From contig CAAEDC010000171.1 in assembly GCA_900754495.1 (NCBI GenBank), positions 1-10,721 on the forward strand: a stretch of 10,721 nucleotides of DNA, read 5' to 3'. The translations under genes and the position numbers were made by a program. This DNA is from Eggerthellaceae bacterium (lineage in GTDB: Bacteria > Actinomycetota > Coriobacteriia > Coriobacteriales > Eggerthellaceae). The number at the start of each line of letters is the position of its first letter. The stretch's first letter is position 1. Positions 1 through 7,259 of this stretch are shown in pieces. Below the pieces are notes generated by a model. The model ran no database searches. It was not told the origin of the DNA and was given only the letters and a program-made list of their open reading frames with translations.

Positions 1-83
1 GCCGTTTCAGTTCCAGATCGTTGTTTTCGCCCGCTGAGCTGGGCCTATGCCGGAATCTCTCCCACAGAAACCACCGAAGAGCC
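1..83. mobile_element. possible end of an insertion sequence (ISL3-like terminus) interrupting the molybdoenzyme gene
   Basis: The similarity of the 7-1803 product to its paralogue stops at about position 84. Read on the minus strand from position 83 outward, the sequence begins GGCTCTTCGGTGG. From memory this resembles the terminal inverted repeats of ISL3-family elements, which start with GGCTCTTC-like sequence. The eight bases next to it inside the gene (84-91, CCTTTTTG) are AT-rich, as the 8-bp target duplications of that family usually are. No transposase and no second terminus are visible, so the family assignment is inference. A simple deletion or rearrangement with unrelated DNA is the alternative. 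Confidence 0.33.
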
Positions 84-1803
84 CCTTTTTGTCGGCCGTG
101 CCCCACGTGGTCTTGAGGGCGTACTTGAGCTGCTTCTCGGGGAAGGTGATCGTGCCCTTCTCGCGCAGCTCGTCGAGCGTGATGCCCAGCGTCTGCAGCT
201 GGGCGTCGGCGAGCTCGTCGACGGTGAACTCGAAGTACTCGCCCACGCCGCACGCCTTGGCGAGCTCGGTGAAGATCTCGTCGACCGGCTTGGTGTTGGG
301 ATGGATCTTCTCGAGCACGCGGTCGCGCAGGCTGACGACGGGAACCTTGCCGCCCACGAACTCGGGCACCTCGAGGCGCTCCAGATAGCTCGTGTCGGGA
401 AGCACGTACTGGCAGGCCTGACAGGTCTCGGTCATCTGGACGTCGATGGCGACGGACAGCTCGGCCGCTTGGACGAACTCGGCCAGCTGGGCGGGGTTGG
501 AGTAGCCCGCGACGCAGTTGGACTGATAGAAGAACACGCCCTTGACGCGGCCCTCGGGGATGACCGAGAGGGCGAACGTCGACACGCCCATGCCGCCGGA
601 GGAAACCGGGTACTCGGCCTGGCCGATGATCTTCTCGGACGGCGTCGGCGGAGCGGCGAACTTGGGATCGGTCAGCTTGCCGGCGCTCTGGCTGGCCGGG
701 AAGTAGGCGCCGCCCTCGATGCCCCAGCAGCCCAGCAGCGTGTTGAACAGGCACAGCGCACGCGCCGTCTCACCGGAGTTCTGATGCGCGCAACCGAACG
801 CGGCGCGCCAGCCCTGCTCGATGCAGGCCTTGGGAGCGGCTTCCCACATCTCGTTGGCAAGACGCTCGATCGTCTCGGCGGGGATGCCGGTGATCTCGGA
901 GGCCCACTCGGGGGTGTACTCCTGGACGCGCTGCTGCCAGTCCTCGAAGCCGACCGTGTAGTTGGCGATGTAGTCGGCGTCGTACTTGCCGTCCTTGATG
1001 AGGACGTGCGCCATGGCCAGGATCAGCGCCAGGTCGGTGCCGGGCTTGATGGGCACCCACTCGTCGGCGTACAGGCAGCTGTTGTTGTAGCGCGGGTCGA
1101 CCATCACGATATGGACGCCCTTGGCATGCGCGTCGCGCAGCTGGTGCAGCGAGGCCGGGCGGATGCCGTCGGCGTAGCTGCGGCCCAGGAACATGATCAT
1201 GTTGGCGTTGGCGACGTCGGCGGTGAAGTCGGCGGCGCCGATGGCCTGGGTCATGCCGGAGTTCTTGGACATGTTGCAGGACACGCCGTGGGTGTACACG
1301 TTCGCGGAGCCGAGCGCGTTCATGAAGCGCTTGGTATAGTAGCTGCCCGACGGACGCGGGTCCTGGATCATGATGAGCGACTGCGGACCGTCGGACGCGA
1401 TGATGGCCTGCGTCTTCTCGGCGATCTCGCTGAGCGCCTGATCCCAGCTGATCGCCTCGAACTTGCCCTGGTCGTTCTTCTTCAGCGGATCGGTGAGGCG
1501 GTCCTCAGACCATGCGATTGACGCGTAGCCGTAGCCGCGCGCGCACAGCGTGCCGTCGCAGTACGGATGGTCGGCGTCGCCCACCATCTCGGTGAAGCGG
1601 CCGTCCTCGCCCACGTACGCGGTGAATCCGCACTTGGACGAGCAGGAGTTGCACAGCGAGTGCACGGCCTTCTTCTCGCCGGCGGCGTGGGCCTGCTCGG
1701 CCTCCCAGGCGGAAAAGCCCAGAAATCCGCTGCCGGCAGCCACCGCGGCGACTCCCGCGCTTGCCGCAAGGAAGCTTCGCCTGGTGATCGAATAATCCGT
1801 CAT
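7..1803 (-). CDS. Tat-exported molybdopterin oxidoreductase catalytic subunit, C-terminally truncated copy
   Basis: A DMSO-reductase-superfamily catalytic subunit of 598 residues. The N-terminus has a twin-arginine signal (TRRSFL at 8-13, followed by an Ala/Gly-rich hydrophobic stretch). The [4Fe-4S] site is C51, C54, C58 and C87. The probable Mo ligand is C176 in the THGVSCNMSKNSG segment, as in Cys-type PsrA/PhsA-like enzymes. It is roughly two-thirds identical by eye to the 733-residue paralogue at 4271-6472, up to W567 and K573 (TADKK against TPTGK). The last 25 or so residues are unrelated to it, and the C-terminal dinucleotide-binding domain of about 135 residues is missing. Codon use in the tail (AGA, ATA, GGT) is unlike the rest of the gene. 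The start at 1803 is preceded by GGGGGAG. The TorD-like gene lies 129 bases upstream. Probably a disrupted gene; the domain could continue beyond the left edge. Confidence 0.9.
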   Translation of the reverse strand: MTDYSITRRSFLAASAGVAAVAAGSGFLGFSAWEAEQAHAAGEKKAVHSLCNSCSSKCGFTAYVGEDGRFTEMVGDADHPYCDGTLCARGYGYASIAWSEDRLTDPLKKNDQGKFEAISWDQALSEIAEKTQAIIASDGPQSLIMIQDPRPSGSYYTKRFMNALGSANVYTHGVSCNMSKNSGMTQAIGAADFTADVANANMIMFLGRSYADGIRPASLHQLRDAHAKGVHIVMVDPRYNNSCLYADEWVPIKPGTDLALILAMAHVLIKDGKYDADYIANYTVGFEDWQQRVQEYTPEWASEITGIPAETIERLANEMWEAAPKACIEQGWRAAFGCAHQNSGETARALCLFNTLLGCWGIEGGAYFPASQSAGKLTDPKFAAPPTPSEKIIGQAEYPVSSGGMGVSTFALSVIPEGRVKGVFFYQSNCVAGYSNPAQLAEFVQAAELSVAIDVQMTETCQACQYVLPDTSYLERLEVPEFVGGKVPVVSLRDRVLEKIHPNTKPVDEIFTELAKACGVGEYFEFTVDELADAQLQTLGITLDELREKGTITFPEKQLKYALKTTWGTADKKGLFGGFCGRDSGIGPAQRAKTTIWN

Positions 1804-1932
1804 CGTCTCCCCCTTCTCTTTTCCCTCTTACTTACGCTTTCTTTCCTTTATCGTGAGCGCCCTCGGCGCAAAACGAACGTTGGCGGCGAGCCTAATGAAA
1901 AAGCGACCGCCCCTTCTCCGCGTTTTCGGCGG

Positions 1933-2625
1933 CTACGCGGATTCGAGCTCCCGGCTCTCCGCAGCTTCGAGCTGGGCTCGGATGCCCAGAAGCGCGTCGA
2001 CGATCGCCAGGTAGAACAGCGCCTCGTCGCCGAGCGCCACCAGCTTCAGACGGTAGGCGGTCAGCCACGCGCTGCGCTCAAGGAACAGCTGGCGCGCATC
2101 GTCGGCGCGGCCCGCTTCGAGCAGCAGCGACACCATGTCCAGCTCGAGCGACAGGTGGTCGGGGTAGGCCGCGAGGCTTTCCGGAAGCGCCAGGCCCAGA
2201 TCGGCGATGAGGTCGCGCATGTACAGCGCGGTATCGGCGGAGTAGAGGCCCTTCTTGTGCTCGAACGGGCTGCGTTTGGGATCGCTGGTCCATTCGACGT
2301 AGAGCGACTCGATGGGCTGCGCGCTCTCGGGCAGGCCGCCGGTGAAGTGACGCGCGGCGAACGAGCTTTTCTCGTCGAAGGAGGGCGGCGCGAACAGCGC
2401 GTCGACCTCGCGCTCGGAAAGGAACTCCTGCAGCGGGGAGGCGCGATGCACCCGCACGGCGGAGGCCGCGGCACCCCAGGCGCCGGGCTGCTGAATCAAA
2501 ACGCGCAGACGCGCGATCAGCGCCTGCCACTCATCGTCGCCCGTCGCGTAATCCCACTCGTCGCGCGCGGCGGGACCGAAGCACTGGGCCAGCATGGCGA
2601 ACAGCCTCGCATCGTCGATCGTCAT
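1933..2625 (-). CDS. TorD-family molybdoenzyme chaperone (copy 1)
   Basis: A cytoplasmic helical chaperone of 230 residues, the usual TorD/DmsD size. This family binds the Tat signal of a molybdopterin subunit and holds it until the cofactor is inserted. The family signature is YPDHLSLELD at about 154-163. Another conserved block, PLQEFLSEREVDALFAPPSF (64-83), is shared almost word for word with the second chaperone at 6507-7217. I chose the ATG at 2625 because GGGGAGG lies six bases upstream; the frame is open for 25 codons further but no comparable ribosome site is seen there. The gene is just upstream of the truncated catalytic gene at 7-1803, so that protein is its likely client. Unlike the other copy it has no Cys cluster in the linker before the PDHL motif. 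Confidence 0.9.
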   Translation of the reverse strand: MTIDDARLFAMLAQCFGPAARDEWDYATGDDEWQALIARLRVLIQQPGAWGAAASAVRVHRASPLQEFLSEREVDALFAPPSFDEKSSFAARHFTGGLPESAQPIESLYVEWTSDPKRSPFEHKKGLYSADTALYMRDLIADLGLALPESLAAYPDHLSLELDMVSLLLEAGRADDARQLFLERSAWLTAYRLKLVALGDEALFYLAIVDALLGIRAQLEAAESRELESA

Positions 2626-2761
2626 GGCGCGCCTCCCCTCTTCTTGCGTCCATCCGACGCGCCCCTCGACGCGCCGCGATAGCTGAGAGTATGGGGGCAC
2701 CGGACGGAACCCTGTCGTCTATTGCAGGCGATTTTTGCGAAACAAGGGGATAAGACGACAA

Positions 2762-2796
2762 GACCCCGTGTCATCCATAACAGACGACACGGGGTC
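2762..2796 (-). terminator. hairpin terminator after the NrfD gene
   Basis: A perfect 11-bp inverted repeat, GACCCCGTGTC (2762-2772) and GACACGGGGTC (2786-2796), encloses a 13-base loop. It begins 29 bases past the NrfD stop codon. On the minus strand the stem is followed by TTGTCGTCTTATCC, which is T-rich for this genome although not a pure T run. It probably ends the five-gene operon and isolates the chaperone-catalytic pair downstream, which would then need its own promoter within about 2626-2760. Confidence 0.7.
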
Positions 2797-2825
2797 GGAG
2801 GAGAGGTATATCCGCAGGTCAGATG

Positions 2826-3722
2826 CTACACCCAGGGCACTACCATCGTGATGGGCAGCGCGGCGAGCAAGATCAGCAGACGCAGGACGAAACCGCCGAC
2901 GAGCACGCCGACGTCGGATGCGAAGCTGATCCAATGAGCCTTGCGGCTGGTCTCGAACTCACGCGAGGTGAAGAAAAGCATGCGCGTCTCGAGCACGGTG
3001 GGCAACACCAAGCCGACGATCACCAACAGGACCCAGAACGCCGGGGCGTAGGTTCCCGCGATCAGCTTGGCAACCGACGCGGCGCCGGCACCCGAGGCGT
3101 CGTTCGCCGTGATGAAACACAGCGAAGCGATCAGCACCAGCTCGATGATCGGCAGGCAGAAATGGAACTTCTTAAGCACGCCCACGCGGTTGAACTCCTC
3201 GGGATGCCTGATGATCGCGGCGACGAGCACCGACGCCATGCCGGTGGACACGGCGGACACCAGGAACAGGATGGGCAGCAGCGCGTTGTTCCACAAAGGG
3301 AACGTCTTGCAGACGCCCAGCAGGCAGCCGGTGTACACCGCCACGCACAGGCCCAGCACCGACCCGACGATGTCCAGCGCGACCGGAATGTCCCGGTGCA
3401 GCAGATCGAGAACGGCGACGATCAGCGACACGATGACGAACAAGCCGAGGAACACCACGCCCCACGTCATCACGGAGTTGAAGTTGCTCAGAAGCAGCGC
3501 GAAGCGCAGGGGGTTTTGGAGGCCCGCCGTGGCATCGAACATCAGCAGCACCAAGCCGATGATAACGGCGACCGGGGCGATGATGTGGCCGTAGACCCTC
3601 ATGCGGACCGCCTCGGGATGGCGCCAGCGGATGAACGCCGAGGTGATGAACGCGCCGCCGCCCAAACCGGCGAGGAACAGATAGCAGGCGATGATGCCGC
3701 TCCAGATAGGTTCGAATGACAT
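2826..3722 (-). CDS. nrfD: NrfD/PsrC-family membrane subunit
   Basis: An integral membrane protein of 298 residues with eight clear hydrophobic helices, at about 8-30, 47-64, 84-106, 114-137, 145-171, 187-204, 224-243 and 270-296. This is the NrfD/PsrC/PhsC-type partner of molybdopterin plus ferredoxin subunits. In the family it carries a menaquinone site and passes electrons between the membrane pool and the iron-sulfur subunit; it binds no heme. The first helix contains the glycine-rich LAGLGGGAFI segment typical of the family. The start at 3722 lies six bases after the stop of the upstream iron-sulfur gene, and GTGAGG inside that gene's last codons can serve as ribosome site, so translation is probably coupled. 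A strong terminator follows. The symbol names the family, not the nitrite-reductase function. Confidence 0.92.
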   Translation of the reverse strand: MSFEPIWSGIIACYLFLAGLGGGAFITSAFIRWRHPEAVRMRVYGHIIAPVAVIIGLVLLMFDATAGLQNPLRFALLLSNFNSVMTWGVVFLGLFVIVSLIVAVLDLLHRDIPVALDIVGSVLGLCVAVYTGCLLGVCKTFPLWNNALLPILFLVSAVSTGMASVLVAAIIRHPEEFNRVGVLKKFHFCLPIIELVLIASLCFITANDASGAGAASVAKLIAGTYAPAFWVLLVIVGLVLPTVLETRMLFFTSREFETSRKAHWISFASDVGVLVGGFVLRLLILLAALPITMVVPWV

Positions 3723-3728
3723 CCTTCA

Positions 3729-4274
3729 TCACCTCACGTAATAGACTTTGGATTCGGTCAGATCGCCCGCGATGGGCTCGGCGTGCGTGCGGTTGATCTC
3801 CTTGACCAGCTCGCAGTCGGGATCGTCGAGGTCGCCGAAGATGCGCACGCCCGTGGGGCAGGCGGTGACGCAGGTCGCCATCTTGGTGCCGTTCTCGTAG
3901 TTGGATACGTTGCAGAAACGGCACTTATCGACGCCGCCCGTCTTGGAGTTGCGTACGCGCACCTGGTACGGGCAGGCTGCGACGCAGTACAGGCAGCCGA
4001 TGCACTTGCCATGGTCGACCGTCACGATGCCGTCGGGGCCGATATGGGAAGCACCCGTGGGGCACACGCTCACGCACGGCGCATCCTCGCAGTGCATGCA
4101 TTGCAGCGGCAGATGATCGACCGACACCGCCGGATACGTCCCCTGCTCACGCTCTTCGAAGCGGATGAACGCCTCGTCGGGGAGCAAGCCGTTCTGGCGC
4201 TGGCAAGCGGTGCGGCAGGCATAACAGCCGATGCATTTCTTGGTATTGATCAACATTCCGTAACGCGTCATCAT
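3729..4274 (-). CDS. four-cluster [4Fe-4S] electron-transfer subunit (PsrB/PhsB/DmsB-like)
   Basis: A 181-residue ferredoxin-type subunit with sixteen cysteines in four groups: C14, C17, C20, C24; C59, C62, C67, C71; C91, C94, C97, C101; and C118, C121, C135, C139. This is the standard pattern for four [4Fe-4S] clusters. It should link the catalytic subunit encoded just upstream to the NrfD membrane subunit encoded just downstream. There is no signal peptide, as expected if it is carried through the Tat system together with the catalytic subunit. Its start overlaps the upstream stop in ATGATGA: the ATG at 4274 gives a 4-base overlap and the ATG at 4271 a 1-base overlap. Either way translation is coupled, which fits equal amounts of the two subunits. 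Confidence 0.95.
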   Translation of the reverse strand: MMTRYGMLINTKKCIGCYACRTACQRQNGLLPDEAFIRFEEREQGTYPAVSVDHLPLQCMHCEDAPCVSVCPTGASHIGPDGIVTVDHGKCIGCLYCVAACPYQVRVRNSKTGGVDKCRFCNVSNYENGTKMATCVTACPTGVRIFGDLDDPDCELVKEINRTHAEPIAGDLTESKVYYVR

Positions 4275-6472
4275 GCACCCACTTTCCTAACGGTCACGAA
4301 CGTCTCCTGCGTGCAGGCGCCGCCGTAGCCTTCCTCCAAGCGGTAGGGCACGAAGTCCATCTGGCGCAGGCCCACGTTGTAGGCGGTTTTCTGCTGCGGA
4401 GACGAGCAGCCGTAATGGCTGGGCAGGTACAGCGCCTCCGGGTTGATACGCTCGGTGACCTTGACCTTGATCTGGCCGGAGAACAGGTCGTTCGACACGA
4501 GCACCGTATCGCCGTCCGCGATGCCCAGCTCGGCCGCGCGGCCCGCGTTCATCCACACGCGGTCGAGACCGTACTGCTTGGTGATGTCCATCAGCGCCTC
4601 GATGTTGGCCGTCTGGGTATGGGAGTGGATGGCCTGCTTGCCGCCGATCAGGCGGAAGCTCGCGCCGTCATCGGGCACCGAGACCGCCGGCTCGCGCCAC
4701 TGCGGCACGCGCGGCAGCCCCGCCTCCTCGCAGGCGTCGCTGGCGAACTGGATCTTGCCGGTCGGGGTCTTCCATTCGGGTGTCTTGCCGTATTCGAACG
4801 TCTTCTCGGGAAACGCCGACGTCCCCTTCTGGCGCAGGGTGGCAAGCGAGAGCCCCACGGAAGCGAGCTGCGCGTCCGCGAGATCCTCGACGGAGAACCC
4901 GAAGTACTCGCCCACGCCGCACGCTTCGGCGAGCTCGCTGAAGATCTGGTCGACCGGACGCGTGTTGGGGTGCACCTTCTCGATGACCTTGTCGCGCAGC
5001 GTGACCACCGGCGTCTTGGCGGAGACGAACTCGGGCAACTCGAGACGCTCGAGGTAGCTGGTGTCGGGCAGCACGTACTGGCAGGCCATGCACGTCTCGC
5101 TCATCTGCACGTCGATGGCGACCGAAAGATCCAGCGCCTCGACGCATTCCTGCAGATGCTTGGGGTTGGAATAGCCCGCCACCATATTGGAGTTGTAGAA
5201 GAACATGCCGCGCACCATGCCCGTCGCCGCAAGATTGGCGGCAAAGGTGGACACGCCCATGCTCGACTGCGACAGCGGGTACTCCTTGGCGCCGACGATG
5301 GCGCCCTCGGGCTTGGGCACGCTGGGGAACTTGCCGGCATCCAGCTTGCCCGCAGACACGCTGGGCAAAAACAGGGCGCCGCCCTTTTGGTTCCAGCAGC
5401 CCAGAAGCGTGTTGAACGCGCACACCGCGCGCGCGGTCTCGCCGGAGTTGTCGTAGGAGCAGCCGAAGGCGCCGCGCCAGCTTGGCTCGATGGAGGCCGC
5501 AGGCGCCGCCTCGGCAAGCGAGGTCGCGAGGCGCTCGATGGTGTTGGCATCGATGCCGGTGATCTCCTGCGCCCACTCGGGCGTGCAGCTCCGAAGATAG
5601 GAGGCCCATTCGTCGAAGCCGACGGAATTTGCGGCGACGTAGTCCTTGTCGTAGAGACCCTGTTCGACCAGCACGTGCGCCATGCCGAGGATGAAAGCAA
5701 GGTCGGTGCCGGGTTTGATGGGCACCCATTCATCGGCGAACGCGATGGAGTTGTTCAGGCGCGGATCGACCAGCACGATGCGGGCACCGGCCTCGTGCGC
5801 CTTCTCCAGCGCATGCAGCGCGCTGGGGCGGATGGCGTCGGCGTAGCTGCGGCCGATGAACATGGTCATCTTCGAGTTCTCGACGTCGCTGGTGTAGTCG
5901 CTGGCGCCGATGACCTGGGCGAAGCCGGAGTTCTTCGACATATTGCAGGCGACGCCGTGCGTGTACACGTTGGGCGACCCAAGCGCATTCATGAAGCGCT
6001 GGGAATAGTACTTGCCCGACGGACGCGGGTCTTGGACGATGGCCAGCGCCTCCGGGCCGCTCTCCTTGATGATGGACTGGACCTTCTCGCCAATCTCGGC
6101 GTATGCCTGATCCCAGCTGATGGCCTGGAACTGGCCGAATTCGTTCTTCTTGAGCGGGTCGGTCAAGCGGTCGGCGGAATAGGCGATGTCGGCGTACCCG
6201 TAGCCGCGGGCGCACAGCGTGCCCTCGCAGTAGGGATGGCTGGCGTCGCCGATGATCTTGTCGAGCTTGCCGTCCACGACATAGGCGGTGAAGCCGCATT
6301 TCGTGGAGCAGGCATTGCACAGCGAGTGCGCGGTGGTGGTGGATCCGACCGCCTCCTCGGCTTGCGCCTGCTGCCACGAGCCGAAGCTCAAGAATTCCGA
6401 ACCGGCGATCGCAGCAGCAACGCCGGCGCTTCCGGCCAGAAAACTCCGCCTGGTTATAGCGTGTTCTGACAT
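4271..6472 (-). CDS. Tat-exported molybdopterin oxidoreductase catalytic subunit, PsrA/PhsA-like, full length
   Basis: A 733-residue catalytic subunit of the DMSO-reductase superfamily, close to the length of polysulfide/thiosulfate reductase A subunits. The twin-arginine signal ITRRSFLAG (6-14) is followed by a hydrophobic Ala/Gly stretch. The [4Fe-4S] ligands are C52, C55, C59 and C87. The probable Mo ligand is C176 in THGVACNMSKNSG. The C-terminal dinucleotide-binding domain is complete (FRLIGGKQ, then LYLPSHYG and the end). I set the start at 6472 because GAGAGG lies seven bases upstream and the Tat signal then begins at residue 6; the open frame runs 49 codons further without a credible start. 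Chaperone gene upstream, ferredoxin and NrfD genes downstream. The reductant or oxidant is unknown: sulfur compounds fit the family, but gut Actinobacteria use relatives on many organic substrates. Confidence 0.95.
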   Translation of the reverse strand: MSEHAITRRSFLAGSAGVAAAIAGSEFLSFGSWQQAQAEEAVGSTTTAHSLCNACSTKCGFTAYVVDGKLDKIIGDASHPYCEGTLCARGYGYADIAYSADRLTDPLKKNEFGQFQAISWDQAYAEIGEKVQSIIKESGPEALAIVQDPRPSGKYYSQRFMNALGSPNVYTHGVACNMSKNSGFAQVIGASDYTSDVENSKMTMFIGRSYADAIRPSALHALEKAHEAGARIVLVDPRLNNSIAFADEWVPIKPGTDLAFILGMAHVLVEQGLYDKDYVAANSVGFDEWASYLRSCTPEWAQEITGIDANTIERLATSLAEAAPAASIEPSWRGAFGCSYDNSGETARAVCAFNTLLGCWNQKGGALFLPSVSAGKLDAGKFPSVPKPEGAIVGAKEYPLSQSSMGVSTFAANLAATGMVRGMFFYNSNMVAGYSNPKHLQECVEALDLSVAIDVQMSETCMACQYVLPDTSYLERLELPEFVSAKTPVVTLRDKVIEKVHPNTRPVDQIFSELAEACGVGEYFGFSVEDLADAQLASVGLSLATLRQKGTSAFPEKTFEYGKTPEWKTPTGKIQFASDACEEAGLPRVPQWREPAVSVPDDGASFRLIGGKQAIHSHTQTANIEALMDITKQYGLDRVWMNAGRAAELGIADGDTVLVSNDLFSGQIKVKVTERINPEALYLPSHYGCSSPQQKTAYNVGLRQMDFVPYRLEEGYGGACTQETFVTVRKVGA

Positions 6473-6506
6473 GATGGTTCCTCTCATATACATTGATGCG
6501 CTTCGT

Positions 6507-7217
6507 CTAGATTGCGCCGGAAGGGCGCCCGGAGGCCGCGTTTGCCGTCTGCTGCAGCCACACGCCCAGGAGCACGTCGACGAGCCCCACGTAAAAGCGG
6601 GCGCGCGGATCGTCCTCAAGCCCCAAAAGCCTCAGGCGGTAGGCCGGCAGCCACGCGAAACGCTCCGACAGAAACTCGCGCGCCTGGTGCGTCATACCGC
6701 TTCGCAGCAGGACCGCCAGCAGATCGAGCTCGATCGAAAGGTGATCGGGGCAGTCGGCGAACTCGGGCGGCAAAGACAGGCCCATGCGCTTGACTAGGCC
6801 GCGCATGTAACGGGCAGGCTCGCCGCAGTACGAGCCGGGCAGCCCACTTGCCCCGCACGGGGCGCAAGGTTCCACGCTGCCGTCGGGAAGCCGATAGAGC
6901 GACTCGACGGGCGGTGCCGAGGCGGGAAGCCCGCCAGTGAAATGAAGCGTGGCGAACGACCGCGCGTCCTCCCAACTCGGCGGCGCGAACAACGCGTTCA
7001 CCTCGCCGACGGAAAGGAAGTCCTGCAACGGGCACGACGGATGCGCTCGGCTTGCCGGCGACTCGTCCTCGCCCAGCTTCGCCCCCTGCTGGAGCAGGCG
7101 CCGCGACGCATCGAGGAAATCGGCCCAGACGGCGCCCTGCGTCAGCGCGTTCCACGCATCGCGATCGATCGATGCGAAGCACTTGGACACCGTGGAGAAC
7201 ACGATCTCGTCGCCCAT
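6507..7217 (-). CDS. TorD-family molybdoenzyme chaperone (copy 2)
   Basis: A 236-residue TorD-like chaperone, probably specific for the Tat signal of the catalytic subunit encoded 34 bases downstream. The signature CPDHLSIELDLLAVLL lies at 156-171, and CPLQDFLSVGEVNALFAPPS (62-81) matches the other chaperone. A GTG at 7223 would add two residues, but GGGGAGG ends only one base before it, while it is seven bases from the ATG at 7217, so the ATG is preferred. The linker before the PDHL helix carries C118, C121 and C131 (CAPC, then a third Cys), absent from copy 1. This could bind metal, form a disulfide or simply be drift. The upstream ferredoxin gene ends 42 bases away, consistent with one transcript. 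Confidence 0.9.
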   Translation of the reverse strand: MGDEIVFSTVSKCFASIDRDAWNALTQGAVWADFLDASRRLLQQGAKLGEDESPASRAHPSCPLQDFLSVGEVNALFAPPSWEDARSFATLHFTGGLPASAPPVESLYRLPDGSVEPCAPCGASGLPGSYCGEPARYMRGLVKRMGLSLPPEFADCPDHLSIELDLLAVLLRSGMTHQAREFLSERFAWLPAYRLRLLGLEDDPRARFYVGLVDVLLGVWLQQTANAASGRPSGAI

Positions 7218-7259
7218 GGTCACGCCTCCCCTTTCTACGCCTTCCTTGCAGCGCCTCGG

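Noticed and set aside
301..1521. A 406-codon plus-strand open frame opposite the truncated molybdoenzyme gene
   Set aside because: Antisense shadow: the minus strand has all the conserved motifs, and this frame has no ribosome site or recognisable protein.
1857..1869. GCGCC-CTC-GGCGC as a terminator or promoter element between the left chaperone and catalytic genes
   Set aside because: The stem is only 5 bp and no T run follows on the minus strand; the nearby GATAAA has no acceptable -35 hexamer at normal spacing.
2823..3719. A 298-codon plus-strand frame covering the NrfD gene
   Set aside because: The translation is a Gln/His/Asp-rich polar string that mirrors hydrophobic codons on the other strand; the minus strand has eight transmembrane helices.
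4415..6469. A long plus-strand open frame (684 codons) opposite the catalytic gene
   Set aside because: It lies exactly antisense to a gene with clear Tat, Fe-S and Mo-ligand motifs. Its translation is Arg/Gly/Val-rich low-complexity sequence, as expected for an antisense frame in GC-rich DNA.
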